A stretch of 64,000 bases of DNA from Pseudoflavonifractor sp. 524-17. GTDB lineage: Bacteria > Bacillota > Clostridia > Oscillospirales > Oscillospiraceae. A program made the translations under genes and the position numbers. This document shows positions 17,440 through 26,990 of the stretch, piece by piece (positions within the stretch are counted from its first letter, which is position 1; every line of letters begins with the position of its first letter). The stretch lies in contig NZ_QWEK01000012.1 in assembly GCF_009935845.1 (NCBI RefSeq), positions 1 to 64,000 on the forward strand, written 5' to 3'. Below the pieces are notes generated by a model. It was given only the letters and a program-made list of their open reading frames with translations. It ran no database searches and was not told the origin of the DNA.

Positions 17440-18087
17440 ATGTTGGAAGAACTGAAAGCAGAAGTACTCAGAGTGTCCCGCCTGGCCGAGGAGACCGGCC
17501 TGTGCCACCACGGCGGCGGAAACTTCAGCCAGATTGACCGGGAGAAGGGCCTTGTGGTCATCACCCCCCACGCCGAGTCCCGCTACAACTTCAGCGCGGA
17601 GGATATGCTGGTCATCGATCTCCAGGGCAACATTGTGGAGAACAAGAAGAACTTCACCCCCAGCAGCGAGACGCCCATGCACCTGCTCATCTACAAGGAG
17701 CGTCCCGACGCCACTGCCGTCTGCCACACCCACGCCCACAACGCCGCCGCTTTCGCCTGCCTGGGCGTGCCGGTCAAGCCGGTGATTTTCGAGGCCATGA
17801 TGTACGGCGGCTACTGCCGGGTGGTCCCCTTTGAGGAGCCGGGCTCTGTGGCCCTGGGCCAGTCCGCGGTGGAGGGGCTCAAGGGCACCTACGCCACCAT
17901 TCTGGGCAAGCACGGCCTGATCTCCATCGGCGAGAACATCTATGACGCCTACCTCAAGACCGTGTACGTGGAGGACGTGTGCGACGTAAACATCCGCGCC
18001 GCCAGCGTGGTGGGGTACGACAAGCTGGACTGCCTCACCGACGAGCAGATCGTCTACTTCCGCGACGTGCTGGGGCTCAAGGCGTAA
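17440..18087 (+). CDS. Class II (zinc) aldolase/adducin-family protein
   Basis: Resembles L-fuculose-1-phosphate and related aldolases or L-ribulose-5-phosphate 4-epimerase. The 215-residue protein has the zinc ligands HTHAH (about residues 90-94) and a third His in GKHGLIS (about 155), plus the acid Glu in SSETPMH. In a polyol route it would split a ketose phosphate into a dihydroxyacetone-type fragment and an aldehyde. The neighbours (DhaKL, dehydrogenase) favour aldolase over epimerase. It is the last gene before an internal hairpin terminator. Confidence 0.88.
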   Translation: MLEELKAEVLRVSRLAEETGLCHHGGGNFSQIDREKGLVVITPHAESRYNFSAEDMLVIDLQGNIVENKKNFTPSSETPMHLLIYKERPDATAVCHTHAHNAAAFACLGVPVKPVIFEAMMYGGYCRVVPFEEPGSVALGQSAVEGLKGTYATILGKHGLISIGENIYDAYLKTVYVEDVCDVNIRAASVVGYDKLDCLTDEQIVYFRDVLGLKA

Positions 18088-18141
18088 TCCCCCGCATGGC
18101 TGCCTGGCCCGGCAGCACCCCAAAAAGAAAATCCGTTCACC

Positions 18142-18180
18142 GGCGCGGGGCGGCTGTTCCGCCGCCTCGCGCCCGTTTTA
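18142..18180 (+). terminator. Terminator-like hairpin inside the PTS operon
   Basis: A 13-bp stem (GGCGCGGGGCGGC with GCCGCCTCGCGCC, one G-U pair) and TGTTCC loop are followed by CGTTTTA. It lies between the aldolase and the small membrane-protein gene, so it may lower expression of the DhaKL-EI part. Confidence 0.65.
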
Positions 18181-18196
18181 TGGAAGGAGCGCGGCA

Positions 18197-18433
18197 ATGA
18201 AGATCCTCATACAGATTTTGTGGTACCTGGGCGTGGCCGCGGCGGCGGCCGTGCTGATTGCGGGGGTCTTCCTGCGAAGCTGGCCCCTCAGCCTGGCCGG
18301 CTTCGCCCTGGCCATGACGCTCAAAGCCACCAATAAGTATATCCCCGTGCCCAAATTCTACGAGAAAATGGGCGTAAAAAACGAGATGTTTGAGGGTAAG
18401 GTGAACCATGAAAAAGATCATAAACGCGCCTGA
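18197..18433 (+). CDS. Small membrane protein in the PTS operon
   Basis: A 78-residue protein with one or two hydrophobic segments (about residues 4-26 and 29-42) and a charged C-terminal tail (KFYEKMGVKNEMFEGKV). No family recognised. The ATG follows GGAAGGAGCG. Its last 26 bp overlap the start of dhaK in another frame, so the two are translationally coupled. It is not a DhaM protein: no EIIA-Man fold or HPr motif is visible. A role in membrane tethering of the kinase is possible but only a guess. Confidence 0.6.
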   Translation: MKILIQILWYLGVAAAAAVLIAGVFLRSWPLSLAGFALAMTLKATNKYIPVPKFYEKMGVKNEMFEGKVNHEKDHKRA

Positions 18434-19397
18434 CCGCGTGGTCAGTGATATGCTCTCCGGCCTCGCCGCCGCCAACCCCAATGTCTGCTACGACAGCGAG
18501 GGCGAGGTCATCTACCGCAAGGCCAAGGGCGACAAGGTGGGCCTGGTCTCCGGCGGCGGCAGCGGCCACGAGCCCTCCCACGCCGGCTATGTGGGCCGGG
18601 GAATGCTGGACGCGGCGGTGGCCGGCAATGTCTTCGCCTCTCCCGACCCCGCCCGCATCCTCAAGGGCATCGAGCACGCCGACAGCGGAAAGGGCGTGCT
18701 GCTCATCATCAAAAATTACTCCGGCGACATTATGAATTTCGAGCTGGCCGGCGAGCTGGCCGCCGACATGGACGTGGCGGTCAAAAGCGTGATTGTCAAG
18801 GACGACGTGGCCGTGAAGGAGAGCACCTACTCCACCGGCCGCCGGGGGATCGCCGGCACGGTGTTTGTCCATAAAATCGCCGGCGCCAGGGCGGAGGCCG
18901 GCGGCTCCCTGGATGAAGTGGCCGCCGCGGCCCAAAAGACGGCGGACAACGTGCGCTCCTTCGGCGTGTCCCTGTCCTCCTGCATCCTCCCCGGGGTGGG
19001 AACCCCCGGCTTCGTCATCGGCGAGGACCAGATGGAGGCGGGCATGGGCATCCACGGGGAGCCCGGCATTGAGCAGACCGCCATGAAAACCGCCGCCGAG
19101 ATTGCCGCTCTCATGGTGGACAAGATTACCGCCGACCTGGACTATACCGGCCGGGAGGCGGCGGTGATGGTCAACGGCCTGGGGGGCACCCCCATGATGG
19201 AGCTGTGCATTCTGGCCGGCGAAGTGGACCGGCTGCTCAAGGAAAAGGGGATCACGCCGGTGAAATACCTGGTGGGCAACTACATGACTTCCCTGGAGAT
19301 GGCGGGCGCCTCCTTGTCTCTGCTGCGGCTGGATGAGGAGCTGAAGGAGCTTTTGCTGGCGCCCTGCGATACCATGGCGTTGAAAGAGGGAGTGTAA
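18408..19397 (+). CDS. dhaK: Dihydroxyacetone kinase subunit DhaK
   Basis: Substrate-binding subunit of dihydroxyacetone kinase. The 329-residue protein has the family's GGGSGHEPSHAGYVGRGML loop (about residues 48-66) and GIHGEPG near 210, whose His binds the carbonyl of the substrate covalently. Start ATG overlaps the small membrane-protein gene; dhaL follows after 1 bp. In PTS-type kinases the partner DhaL carries ADP that is rephosphorylated by DhaM. No dhaM is in this operon, so the phosphate source or true substrate is uncertain. Confidence 0.92.
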   Translation: MKKIINAPDRVVSDMLSGLAAANPNVCYDSEGEVIYRKAKGDKVGLVSGGGSGHEPSHAGYVGRGMLDAAVAGNVFASPDPARILKGIEHADSGKGVLLIIKNYSGDIMNFELAGELAADMDVAVKSVIVKDDVAVKESTYSTGRRGIAGTVFVHKIAGARAEAGGSLDEVAAAAQKTADNVRSFGVSLSSCILPGVGTPGFVIGEDQMEAGMGIHGEPGIEQTAMKTAAEIAALMVDKITADLDYTGREAAVMVNGLGGTPMMELCILAGEVDRLLKEKGITPVKYLVGNYMTSLEMAGASLSLLRLDEELKELLLAPCDTMALKEGV

Positions 19398-19398
19398 C

Positions 19399-20046
19399 AT
19401 GGCTTTTTCCATGACAAGTGCCGAGTATGTGGACTATCTGGTCCTGGCCGGCAGGGAAATTGAACAAAACGGCGACTACGTGACCGCCCTGGACGCCAAG
19501 ACCGGCGACGGCGACCACTGGGTCAACTTGAATATGGGGTTTCAGAAGCTCATCTCCATGGAGGGGGAGCTGCGCGCGCTCCCTCTGGCGGAGATGCTGA
19601 AAAAGGTGGGCATGACGCTGATGTCCGCCATCGGCGGCTCCTCCGGCGTGCTCTACGGCAGCAGCTATATTGCCGCGGCCAAGGCCCTGAAGGACCGGGA
19701 TACGCTGGACATTCAGGGGGTGCGCCTGCTGCTGGAGACCCAGCTCCAGGCGATTATGGACCGGGGCAAGGCCCAGCCCGGCTGGAAGACCATGATTGAC
19801 AGCCTGTACGAGGGCGTACAGGCCCTCTCCGCCGCCCTGGACGCCGGCGCCGATGACCGCGCCGCGGTGGAGGCCCTGAAGCAGGGGGCAAACCAGGGCA
19901 TGGAGCACACCCGGGAGATGGAGGCCGTCAAGGGCCGGGCCAGCTACCAGTCCAATAAGGGCGTGGGCGAGCTGGACCCCGGCGCGGTGACCATGTGTAT
20001 GCAGCTGCAATGCCTGGGGGACTACATTCTCAGCCATAAGCTGTAA
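19399..20046 (+). CDS. dhaL: Dihydroxyacetone kinase subunit DhaL
   Basis: Nucleotide-binding subunit that phosphorylates the substrate held by DhaK. The 215-residue all-helical protein contains the Mg-ADP site DAKTGDGDHWVNLNMGF near residue 35 and GGSSGVLYGS near 80. In PTS-dependent systems the nucleotide is a bound cofactor; in two-subunit ATP-dependent kinases it is exchanged. Nothing visible decides between these. Directly downstream of dhaK and followed by the dehydrogenase gene after 37 bp. Confidence 0.92.
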   Translation: MAFSMTSAEYVDYLVLAGREIEQNGDYVTALDAKTGDGDHWVNLNMGFQKLISMEGELRALPLAEMLKKVGMTLMSAIGGSSGVLYGSSYIAAAKALKDRDTLDIQGVRLLLETQLQAIMDRGKAQPGWKTMIDSLYEGVQALSAALDAGADDRAAVEALKQGANQGMEHTREMEAVKGRASYQSNKGVGELDPGAVTMCMQLQCLGDYILSHKL

Positions 20047-20083
20047 TCCAATTTTTAGAGCAACAGAAGGGAATTGATGAACC

Positions 20084-21121
20084 ATGAAACGTGTTTTGTT
20101 CTATGCCCCGGAGGATATCCGCGTGGAAGACGGCCCCATTCCGGTCCCCGGCCCCGGCGAGGTGGTGGTGCGCAATAAAGTGACCCTGACCTGCGGCACC
20201 GACGTGAAGACCTATAAGCGGGGCTACCGCTACGAGCCCCCCTTCTCCATGGGCCATGAGGCCGCCGGCGTGGTCCACGCCGTGGGCGAGGGCGTCACCA
20301 AGTTCAAAGTGGGCGACCGGGTGGTGGCCCACAACAGCGCCCCCTGCGGGAAGTGCTACTACTGCAAGAAGGGCCTGCACTCCATGTGCCCCGACCTCAT
20401 CCAGAATCAGTTCAAGAACGGCGCCTATGCCCAGTATCAGCTCATCCCCGCCCCCATTGTGGAGCAGAACATGTTCCACATGCCCGACACCATGAGCTAT
20501 AAGCAGGCCGCCCTTCTGGAGCCCCTGGCCTGCGCCGTCTACGGCACCGCCAATGTGCCCATCGAGCTGGGGGACACCGTGTGCGTCAACGGCTGCGGCC
20601 CCATCGGCCTGATGTTCATCCGCATGTGCTACCTGCGGGGCGCCCATGTCATCGCCTGCGACATGTCCGACACCCGCCTGGAGGTGGCCAAGAAGCTGGG
20701 GGCCCAGGAAGTCATCAACATCAAGAACGTCCCCGACCAGGCCCAGGCGGTGAAGGACCTCACCGAGGACGGCCGGGGCGTGGACGCCGCCATCGAGGCC
20801 GCCGGCATCCCCGAGGTGTGGACCATCGCCATGAACATGGCCCGGCCCGGCGGCTTTGTGCTGTGCTTCGGCGGCACCAAGAAGGGGCTCACCGTTCCGG
20901 TGGACACCACCAAGCTCCACTATGAGCAGATCACCATCAAGGGCGTGTTCCACACCACGCCGGTCCACGTGAACGCCGCCTTTGAAATGCTCAAAATGAA
21001 CGCCATTTCCGCCGACGACTTTGTCCAGAACGAGTACCCCATCGAGGACATTGAGAAGGCGATTTTGGAGCACGCTTCCGGCGCGGTGATCAAAAACTGC
21101 ATCGTCTACCCCGAGGACTGA
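20084..21121 (+). CDS. Zinc-dependent alcohol/polyol dehydrogenase (MDR family)
   Basis: NAD(P)-dependent medium-chain dehydrogenase of the sorbitol/threonine/galactitol-phosphate type. The 345-residue protein has the catalytic zinc residues in TCGTD and GHEAAG, the four structural zinc cysteines in CGKCYYCKKGLHSMC (about residues 88-102) and the Rossmann loop GCGPIG near 170. Placed with a Gat-type PTS, it most likely oxidises the imported polyol phosphate to a ketose phosphate. Cofactor choice was not assigned. Confidence 0.88.
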   Translation: MKRVLFYAPEDIRVEDGPIPVPGPGEVVVRNKVTLTCGTDVKTYKRGYRYEPPFSMGHEAAGVVHAVGEGVTKFKVGDRVVAHNSAPCGKCYYCKKGLHSMCPDLIQNQFKNGAYAQYQLIPAPIVEQNMFHMPDTMSYKQAALLEPLACAVYGTANVPIELGDTVCVNGCGPIGLMFIRMCYLRGAHVIACDMSDTRLEVAKKLGAQEVINIKNVPDQAQAVKDLTEDGRGVDAAIEAAGIPEVWTIAMNMARPGGFVLCFGGTKKGLTVPVDTTKLHYEQITIKGVFHTTPVHVNAAFEMLKMNAISADDFVQNEYPIEDIEKAILEHASGAVIKNCIVYPED

Positions 21122-21182
21122 CCGGGCGGGGAAGCGCAGATACATAAGGCACCGCCTGTTCCGGTGCAGGGAGGTTTTGTAG

Positions 21183-22916
21183 ATGCTGTCAGGAAATGCT
21201 GTCTCGCCGGGCATCGCGGTGGGCCCGGTGTATGTGTACCGCCCCTTTTACCCCCAGGTGGAGGAGGGGCTGTGTCCGCCGGAGGGCGTGGAGGCGGAGC
21301 TGGCCCGGCTGGATGAGGTCAAAGCCGCCGCCGCCGGGGAGCTGGCCGGCCTGGTAGACCGCCTGTCGGCGGAGGACCCGGACAAGGCAAAAATCTTTAT
21401 TGCCCACCAGGATCTGCTCAACGACGTGGCCATGGACGGAGAAATCCGCGCCGGGGTGCGGGAGAAGCACTGGCGGGGTAACTGGGCCATCTGGCAGGTC
21501 TATGAAAACTTTATCGCCATGCTCGCCCAGGTCCCCGACCCTCTGATTCAGGAGCGGGTGGCCGACCTGAAGGACATCCGCCTGCGTCTGCTGCGGCTGT
21601 GGCAGGGGGAGAAGGAGCGCAATCTGTCGGTTCTGGACCGGCCGGTGGTGGTGGCCGCCCACGATCTGCTCCCCTCGGACACCGCCACTCTGGACCGGAG
21701 CAAGGTGCTGGCCATTCTCACGGAGGTGGGGGGCGCCACCTCCCACTCCGCCATTATCGCCCGCAGCTACGGCATCCCCGCGGTGCTGGCCATTCCCAAC
21801 CTGCTGGGGCAGGTAGACGACGGCATGGAGATCGCGGTGGATGCCCTCACCGGCCTTGCGGTGCCCCGGCCCGACGAGCAGTGCCGGGCGGAGTATTTGC
21901 AGCGCCGCCGGCTCTATCTGGAAGAGGCGGAGGTGACCCGGGCCTATCTGGACGCCCAGCCCCTGACGGCGGACGGCGTCCGGGTGGACATCGGCCTGAA
22001 CATCGCCTCCGCGGACGCCGCGGAGCTGGACGGCGCGGACCACGTGGACTACATCGGCCTGTTCCGCACGGAATTTCTGTACATGGGCCGCACGGAGCTC
22101 CCCAGCGAGGAGGAGCAGTTTGAGGTATACCGCCGCGTACTCACCGCCATGGGGGACCGGCCCACCACTCTGCGCACGTTGGACATCGGCGGGGACAAGA
22201 CCAGCGAGTGCCTCCCCCTGCCCAAGGAGGAAAACCCCTTTTTGGGCAACCGGGCCCTGCGGCTGTGCCTGTCCAAACCGGAGCTCTTCCGGATACAGCT
22301 GCGGGCCGCGCTGCGGGCGTCGGTGTACGGCAATCTATGGCTTATGCTCCCCATGGTGGGCGGTCTGGAGGAGCTTCGCCGGGCCAAGGCCCTCATCGCC
22401 GAGGTCAAGGCCGAGCTGGAGGGGGAGGGCAAGCCGGTATCGCCTGACTTCAAGACCGGCATCATGATCGAGGTGCCCTCCATCGCCCTGGTAGCGGCCC
22501 AGGCCGCCCGGGAGGTGGACTTCGCCAGCATCGGCAGCAACGACCTGTGCCAGTACCTCACCGCCACAGACCGGGGGAATCCGGCGGTGGCCGGCTATTA
22601 CCAGAGCTTCCATCCCGCCCTGTTCCGCATCATCGGCATGGCGGTCTCCGCCTTTCAGCAGGCGGGCAAGCCCATCAGCATCTGCGGAGAGCTGGGGGGC
22701 GACACCCTGGCCGCGCCGGTGCTGGTGGGCCTGGGGATGCGCAAGCTGTCCATGGGCCTGTCCGGCGTGGCCGCCGTGAAGCGGACGCTGTCCGCCCTGA
22801 CCATTCTGGAGGCGGAGACTCTGGCCCGGGAGGTCTGCGCCTGCCCCTGCGCCGGGGATGCGGAGGGAGTCATGCGGGCCTGGGCCGGGAAAAAGAAACA
22901 ACAAGACGAGAGGTGA
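21183..22916 (+). CDS. ptsI: PTS enzyme I (phosphoenolpyruvate-protein phosphotransferase)
   Basis: First enzyme of the PTS: it takes phosphate from PEP and gives it to HPr. The 577-residue protein carries the phospho-His in GGATSHSAIIARSYGIPAV (about residue 190), the PEP-binding block LRTLDIGGDK, and the active-site Cys in ISICGELGGD near 500. It lies inside a sugar operon directly upstream of an HPr gene, so it is either the general pair or a dedicated second set. No EIIA-Man domain is fused, so it is not a DhaM of the three-domain type. Confidence 0.93.
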   Translation: MLSGNAVSPGIAVGPVYVYRPFYPQVEEGLCPPEGVEAELARLDEVKAAAAGELAGLVDRLSAEDPDKAKIFIAHQDLLNDVAMDGEIRAGVREKHWRGNWAIWQVYENFIAMLAQVPDPLIQERVADLKDIRLRLLRLWQGEKERNLSVLDRPVVVAAHDLLPSDTATLDRSKVLAILTEVGGATSHSAIIARSYGIPAVLAIPNLLGQVDDGMEIAVDALTGLAVPRPDEQCRAEYLQRRRLYLEEAEVTRAYLDAQPLTADGVRVDIGLNIASADAAELDGADHVDYIGLFRTEFLYMGRTELPSEEEQFEVYRRVLTAMGDRPTTLRTLDIGGDKTSECLPLPKEENPFLGNRALRLCLSKPELFRIQLRAALRASVYGNLWLMLPMVGGLEELRRAKALIAEVKAELEGEGKPVSPDFKTGIMIEVPSIALVAAQAAREVDFASIGSNDLCQYLTATDRGNPAVAGYYQSFHPALFRIIGMAVSAFQQAGKPISICGELGGDTLAAPVLVGLGMRKLSMGLSGVAAVKRTLSALTILEAETLAREVCACPCAGDAEGVMRAWAGKKKQQDER

Positions 22917-22922
22917 CCTGCT

Positions 22923-23192
22923 GTGTACAGCAAAGCGACTACGATCATAAACGCCACCGGGCTCCACGCCCGTCCCGCCTCTGACTTCGTGCGGGAGGCG
23001 GCCAAGTACAAAAGTGAAATCACCATTCAGCGGGAGGGCAGCGAGACCGCGGCCAACGCCAAGTCCATTATTCTCCTGCTGTCCCAGGCGCTGAGCCAGG
23101 GTACCAAGGTCATCATCACCGCCGTGGGCGAGGATGAGCAGGCCGCGGTGGACGGCCTGGTGGCCCTGATTGAATCCGGCTTTGGAGAGTAA
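22923..23192 (+). CDS. ptsH: HPr phosphocarrier protein
   Basis: Small carrier that moves phosphate from enzyme I to EIIA proteins. The 89-residue sequence has the phospho-His in GLHARPA (about residue 15) and the regulatory serine block ANAKSIILLLS (about 46), so it could also be a target of HPr kinase and work in catabolite control. GTG start, 6 bp after the EI stop codon. The unusual order EI then HPr (most operons are HPr then EI) supports a dedicated set. Confidence 0.93.
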   Translation: MYSKATTIINATGLHARPASDFVREAAKYKSEITIQREGSETAANAKSIILLLSQALSQGTKVIITAVGEDEQAAVDGLVALIESGFGE

Positions 23193-23196
23193 CGCC

Positions 23197-24024
23197 ATGG
23201 CGGTAAAGCTCATCGCTTTGGATATGGACGGCACCCTGATGGACGCCAGCCATATCCACGTATCCCCCCGCAACCGCGCCGCCCTGGCCCAATGTGCCGC
23301 CCGGGGGATCCACATCGTGCTGGCCAGCGGTCGGCCCCTGGCCCTGATGACGGACACCGCCCGGGCCCTGGGCTGTGTGCGCTACGCCATTTCGGCCAAC
23401 GGCGGCGCGGTGTGGGACCTGGCGGAAAACCACAGCCTCTTCCGCCGGGCCATCCCGCCGGAGCAGGCCAAAGCTATCCTGGCCATTCTCACCAGCTATC
23501 CCATCGCCGCAGAGGCCTACTGGGGGGGCCGGTCCCACGTGGACCGGCACACCTGGAAGCTGGAGGGCTATGAGCAGCAGCCCGCCGCGTTCCTCCGCTT
23601 CCGGGCGGAGCGCAGCGTCTTCGAGGACGACCTGAACCTCGCCCTGGCGGGCCAGGCGGTGGAGAAATTCAACGTGGACAATCTCCCCCACCACATCCGG
23701 GATGAGATTCTGCAGCGGCTGGCCCCCTATCAGGACAACCTGGCGGTAAACTTCATCGCCTGTTACGACAACCTGGAGATCAGCCGGGCGGACGCCACCA
23801 AGGGCGCCGCCCTGGCCTGTCTGTGTGACAGTCTGGACATCGCCGCCGGGGAGGTAATGGCGTTCGGGGACAGCGACAACGACGCGGACATGCTCCGCTG
23901 GGCGGGCCGCTCCTACGCCATGGCCAACGGGGAGCCGGCGGCCCTGGCCGCGGCCAAGGCCGTCACCGCCTCTAACGGGGAGGACGGGGTGGCCGCAGCC
24001 CTGGAGCAGGCGGGCCTGGCCTGA
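23197..24024 (+). CDS. Cof-type HAD-family phosphatase
   Basis: Haloacid dehalogenase hydrolase of the Cof/YidA subfamily, which removes phosphate from sugar phosphates and related metabolites. The 275-residue protein has motif I DMDGTLMD near the start, motif II SGRP near residue 48 and motif IV GDSDNDADM near 228, with a C2 cap between. It begins 4 bp after HPr and closes the operon. A role in relieving sugar-phosphate build-up is plausible but not shown. Confidence 0.88.
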   Translation: MAVKLIALDMDGTLMDASHIHVSPRNRAALAQCAARGIHIVLASGRPLALMTDTARALGCVRYAISANGGAVWDLAENHSLFRRAIPPEQAKAILAILTSYPIAAEAYWGGRSHVDRHTWKLEGYEQQPAAFLRFRAERSVFEDDLNLALAGQAVEKFNVDNLPHHIRDEILQRLAPYQDNLAVNFIACYDNLEISRADATKGAALACLCDSLDIAAGEVMAFGDSDNDADMLRWAGRSYAMANGEPAALAAAKAVTASNGEDGVAAALEQAGLA

Positions 24025-24052
24025 TCCCTCCGCGGAAAACGACGGTTTTTCC

Positions 24053-24081
24053 TTGACAGACGGGGCAAAAGATAGTAGAAT
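24053..24081 (+). promoter_or_regulatory. glyS promoter
   Basis: TTGACA (24053-24058), 17 bp, TAGAAT (24076-24081); the T-box leader begins just after it. Confidence 0.75.
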
Positions 24082-24099
24082 GTCCCCAATACACCCAAG

Positions 24100-24332
24100 G
24101 CATTGACCGGAAGGAGTACCCGCTGTCCCGCGTTTCAGAGAGAGGCCGTATGGTGGAAGGCCTTGGACGGACGGCGGAGAAGGCGTCCGCGAGCCGCGGT
24201 CAGGAAATGGATCGCCGGTCCCCCCCGCCGTTACCGGGTTTGAGCGTGGAGTTGGGCAGATGCCGGCTCCAAATTCAGGTGGTACCACGGACAATGTTCG
24301 CCCTGAGCCGGCTGGCTCAGGGCGCTTTTTAC
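24100..24332 (+). promoter_or_regulatory. T-box leader of glyS (glycine)
   Basis: A tRNA-sensing riboswitch. Visible parts: the stem I block CAGAGAGAGGCCGTATGGTG with its GGAAGGCC partner, the specifier region GAGAAGGCGTCC with GGC (24182-24184, a glycine codon), the T-box sequence AGGTGGTACCACGG (24277-24290), and a terminator CGCCCTGAGCCGGCTGGCTC/AGGGCGCTTTTT (24299-24331). Uncharged tRNA-Gly should favour the antiterminator and turn on glyS. The variable base of the UGGN bulge is U (24283). Confidence 0.9.
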
Positions 24333-24376
24333 TCCAGTGCCGCCTGAACATCCAAAACTCATCGGAAAAGGAGCGT

Positions 24377-25813
<1,437 letters not shown>

Positions 25814-25830
25814 ACAGGGGGGAGCCCGTT

Positions 25831-26484
25831 ATGAAGCTGCTGCCCCCCGCGCTCCCCAGTGAATTCGAACGGCCCGGGGACTTCGCCGTCCTGGCGGCGG
25901 AGGCGGCACGGCAGGGGGAGCGCCTGGAGCGCCTGCTGGCGGAGGGCGTGACCATCACCGGAGCGGACCTGTCCGGTCTCAGTCTGGAGGGGGTCCGCCT
26001 CCGGAGCTGCCGCCTGCTGGACTGCGATCTGTCCCGCTGGGATCTTACCGACGTGTCCTTCCAGGACTGCGACCTGTCCGGCAGCACCTTTGCCGGCGGG
26101 GTGTGGTGCCGCTGCGCCGTGGAGGACTGCCGCCTTACCGGTACGGACCTCCACCGGTGCGGCTTTCAGCACACGGTCTTTCAGGACTGCAAGTGCGCCT
26201 ACGCCAATTTCAGTGCCCAGCGGGCCAAGCTGTGCCGGTGGAAGGGCTGCGACCTGTCCCACGCAGTCATGGCCAACTGTCAGTGGCGGCAGGCGGCGTT
26301 TACCCAGTGCAATCTCACCGGGGTCAGCTTTTTCCAGACTCCCCTGAACGGCCTGGATATGACCTCCTGCCGGCTGGAGGGGCTCATCCTCTCCGAGCAG
26401 GGGGCGGAGCTCCAGGGGGTCATCGTGGACCGCTGGCAGGCCGGGGAGCTGGCCCGGCGGATGGGGATCGTTATTCGGGAATAA
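25831..26484 (+). CDS. Pentapeptide-repeat protein
   Basis: A 217-residue protein built of A(D/N)LxX-type repeats, for example GADLSGLSLEGVRLRSCRLL and DCDLSGSTFAG, spaced at five residues over about residues 45-190, which predicts a right-handed quadrilateral beta helix. Many cysteines (about 15) occupy inward positions in place of the usual small residues. Members such as Qnr mimic DNA and protect gyrase, but nothing here shows that role. Begins 17 bp after glyS and ends at a terminator; probably the second gene of that transcript. Confidence 0.85.
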   Translation: MKLLPPALPSEFERPGDFAVLAAEAARQGERLERLLAEGVTITGADLSGLSLEGVRLRSCRLLDCDLSRWDLTDVSFQDCDLSGSTFAGGVWCRCAVEDCRLTGTDLHRCGFQHTVFQDCKCAYANFSAQRAKLCRWKGCDLSHAVMANCQWRQAAFTQCNLTGVSFFQTPLNGLDMTSCRLEGLILSEQGAELQGVIVDRWQAGELARRMGIVIRE

Positions 26485-26523
26485 AAAAGCCGCGGGAAGG
26501 GCTGTCCTTCCTGCGGTTTTTTG
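26484..26523 (+). terminator. Terminator after the pentapeptide-repeat gene
   Basis: GCCGCGGGAAGG and CCTTCCTGCGG arms with a T6 run; the stop codon is within its A-tract. Confidence 0.85.
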
Positions 26524-26561
26524 CGCTCCGGCACCCTGCCGGGGGGCCTGCGCGGCGAGGT

Positions 26562-26964
26562 CCAGGGGGGTGACCCCCCCTTGAGAATCCCCCAGCGCGG
26601 GGGATCCAGGCGGCGCACCCCGCCGCCGCCACTACCTCAGCGTCCTGATAGGTTTTCGAAATAGGTGATCTCTGCGTAAGTCTTCTGCCAGACCAAGTCT
26701 TATGTGCCGGGCCTCCCCAGCCGGCCCGGGGGAACGTCCTGTATAGACAAACCCCCGGGCCGACCAGGGAGGCCCGGTGCTTCTATTGTAACATTACTGT
26801 AAAGCCCCAGCTGAGATTGCGTTGTCTGCCAGACTGGCACATCGGCATGGCAGATATCCGGCGCGGTGCGCCGGGTGGGCCTATCGTCATGGGGGATTCT
26901 CAAGGGGGGTCAACCCCCCTTGAGCCCTTTGGGGTTCCGGGGCCCTTTCGGGAAAGGGCCCCGG
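26562..26964. repeat. Large hairpin-rich repeat, copy A (two arms)
   Basis: Intergenic repeat with a central pair of oppositely oriented modules, GTGCCGGGCCTCC (26704-26716) and GGAGGCCCGGTGC (26768-26780), each joined to a CGGCCCGGGGG-like stretch. Outward on the right come CTTCTATTGTAAC, a TCTGCCAGACTGGCA hairpin, ATCCGGCGC, a GGGGGGTCAACCCCC hairpin and CCGGGGCCCTTTCGGGAAAG. The left arm repeats part of this in reverse. No credible gene. Confidence 0.75.
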
Positions 26965-26990
26965 ACGCCGCCCGCGCAGGGCACCCTAAA

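Noticed and set aside
18197-18433. Small gene before dhaK as a DhaM protein
   Set aside because: It is a 78-residue membrane protein with no EIIA-Man fold, HPr motif or conserved phospho-His.
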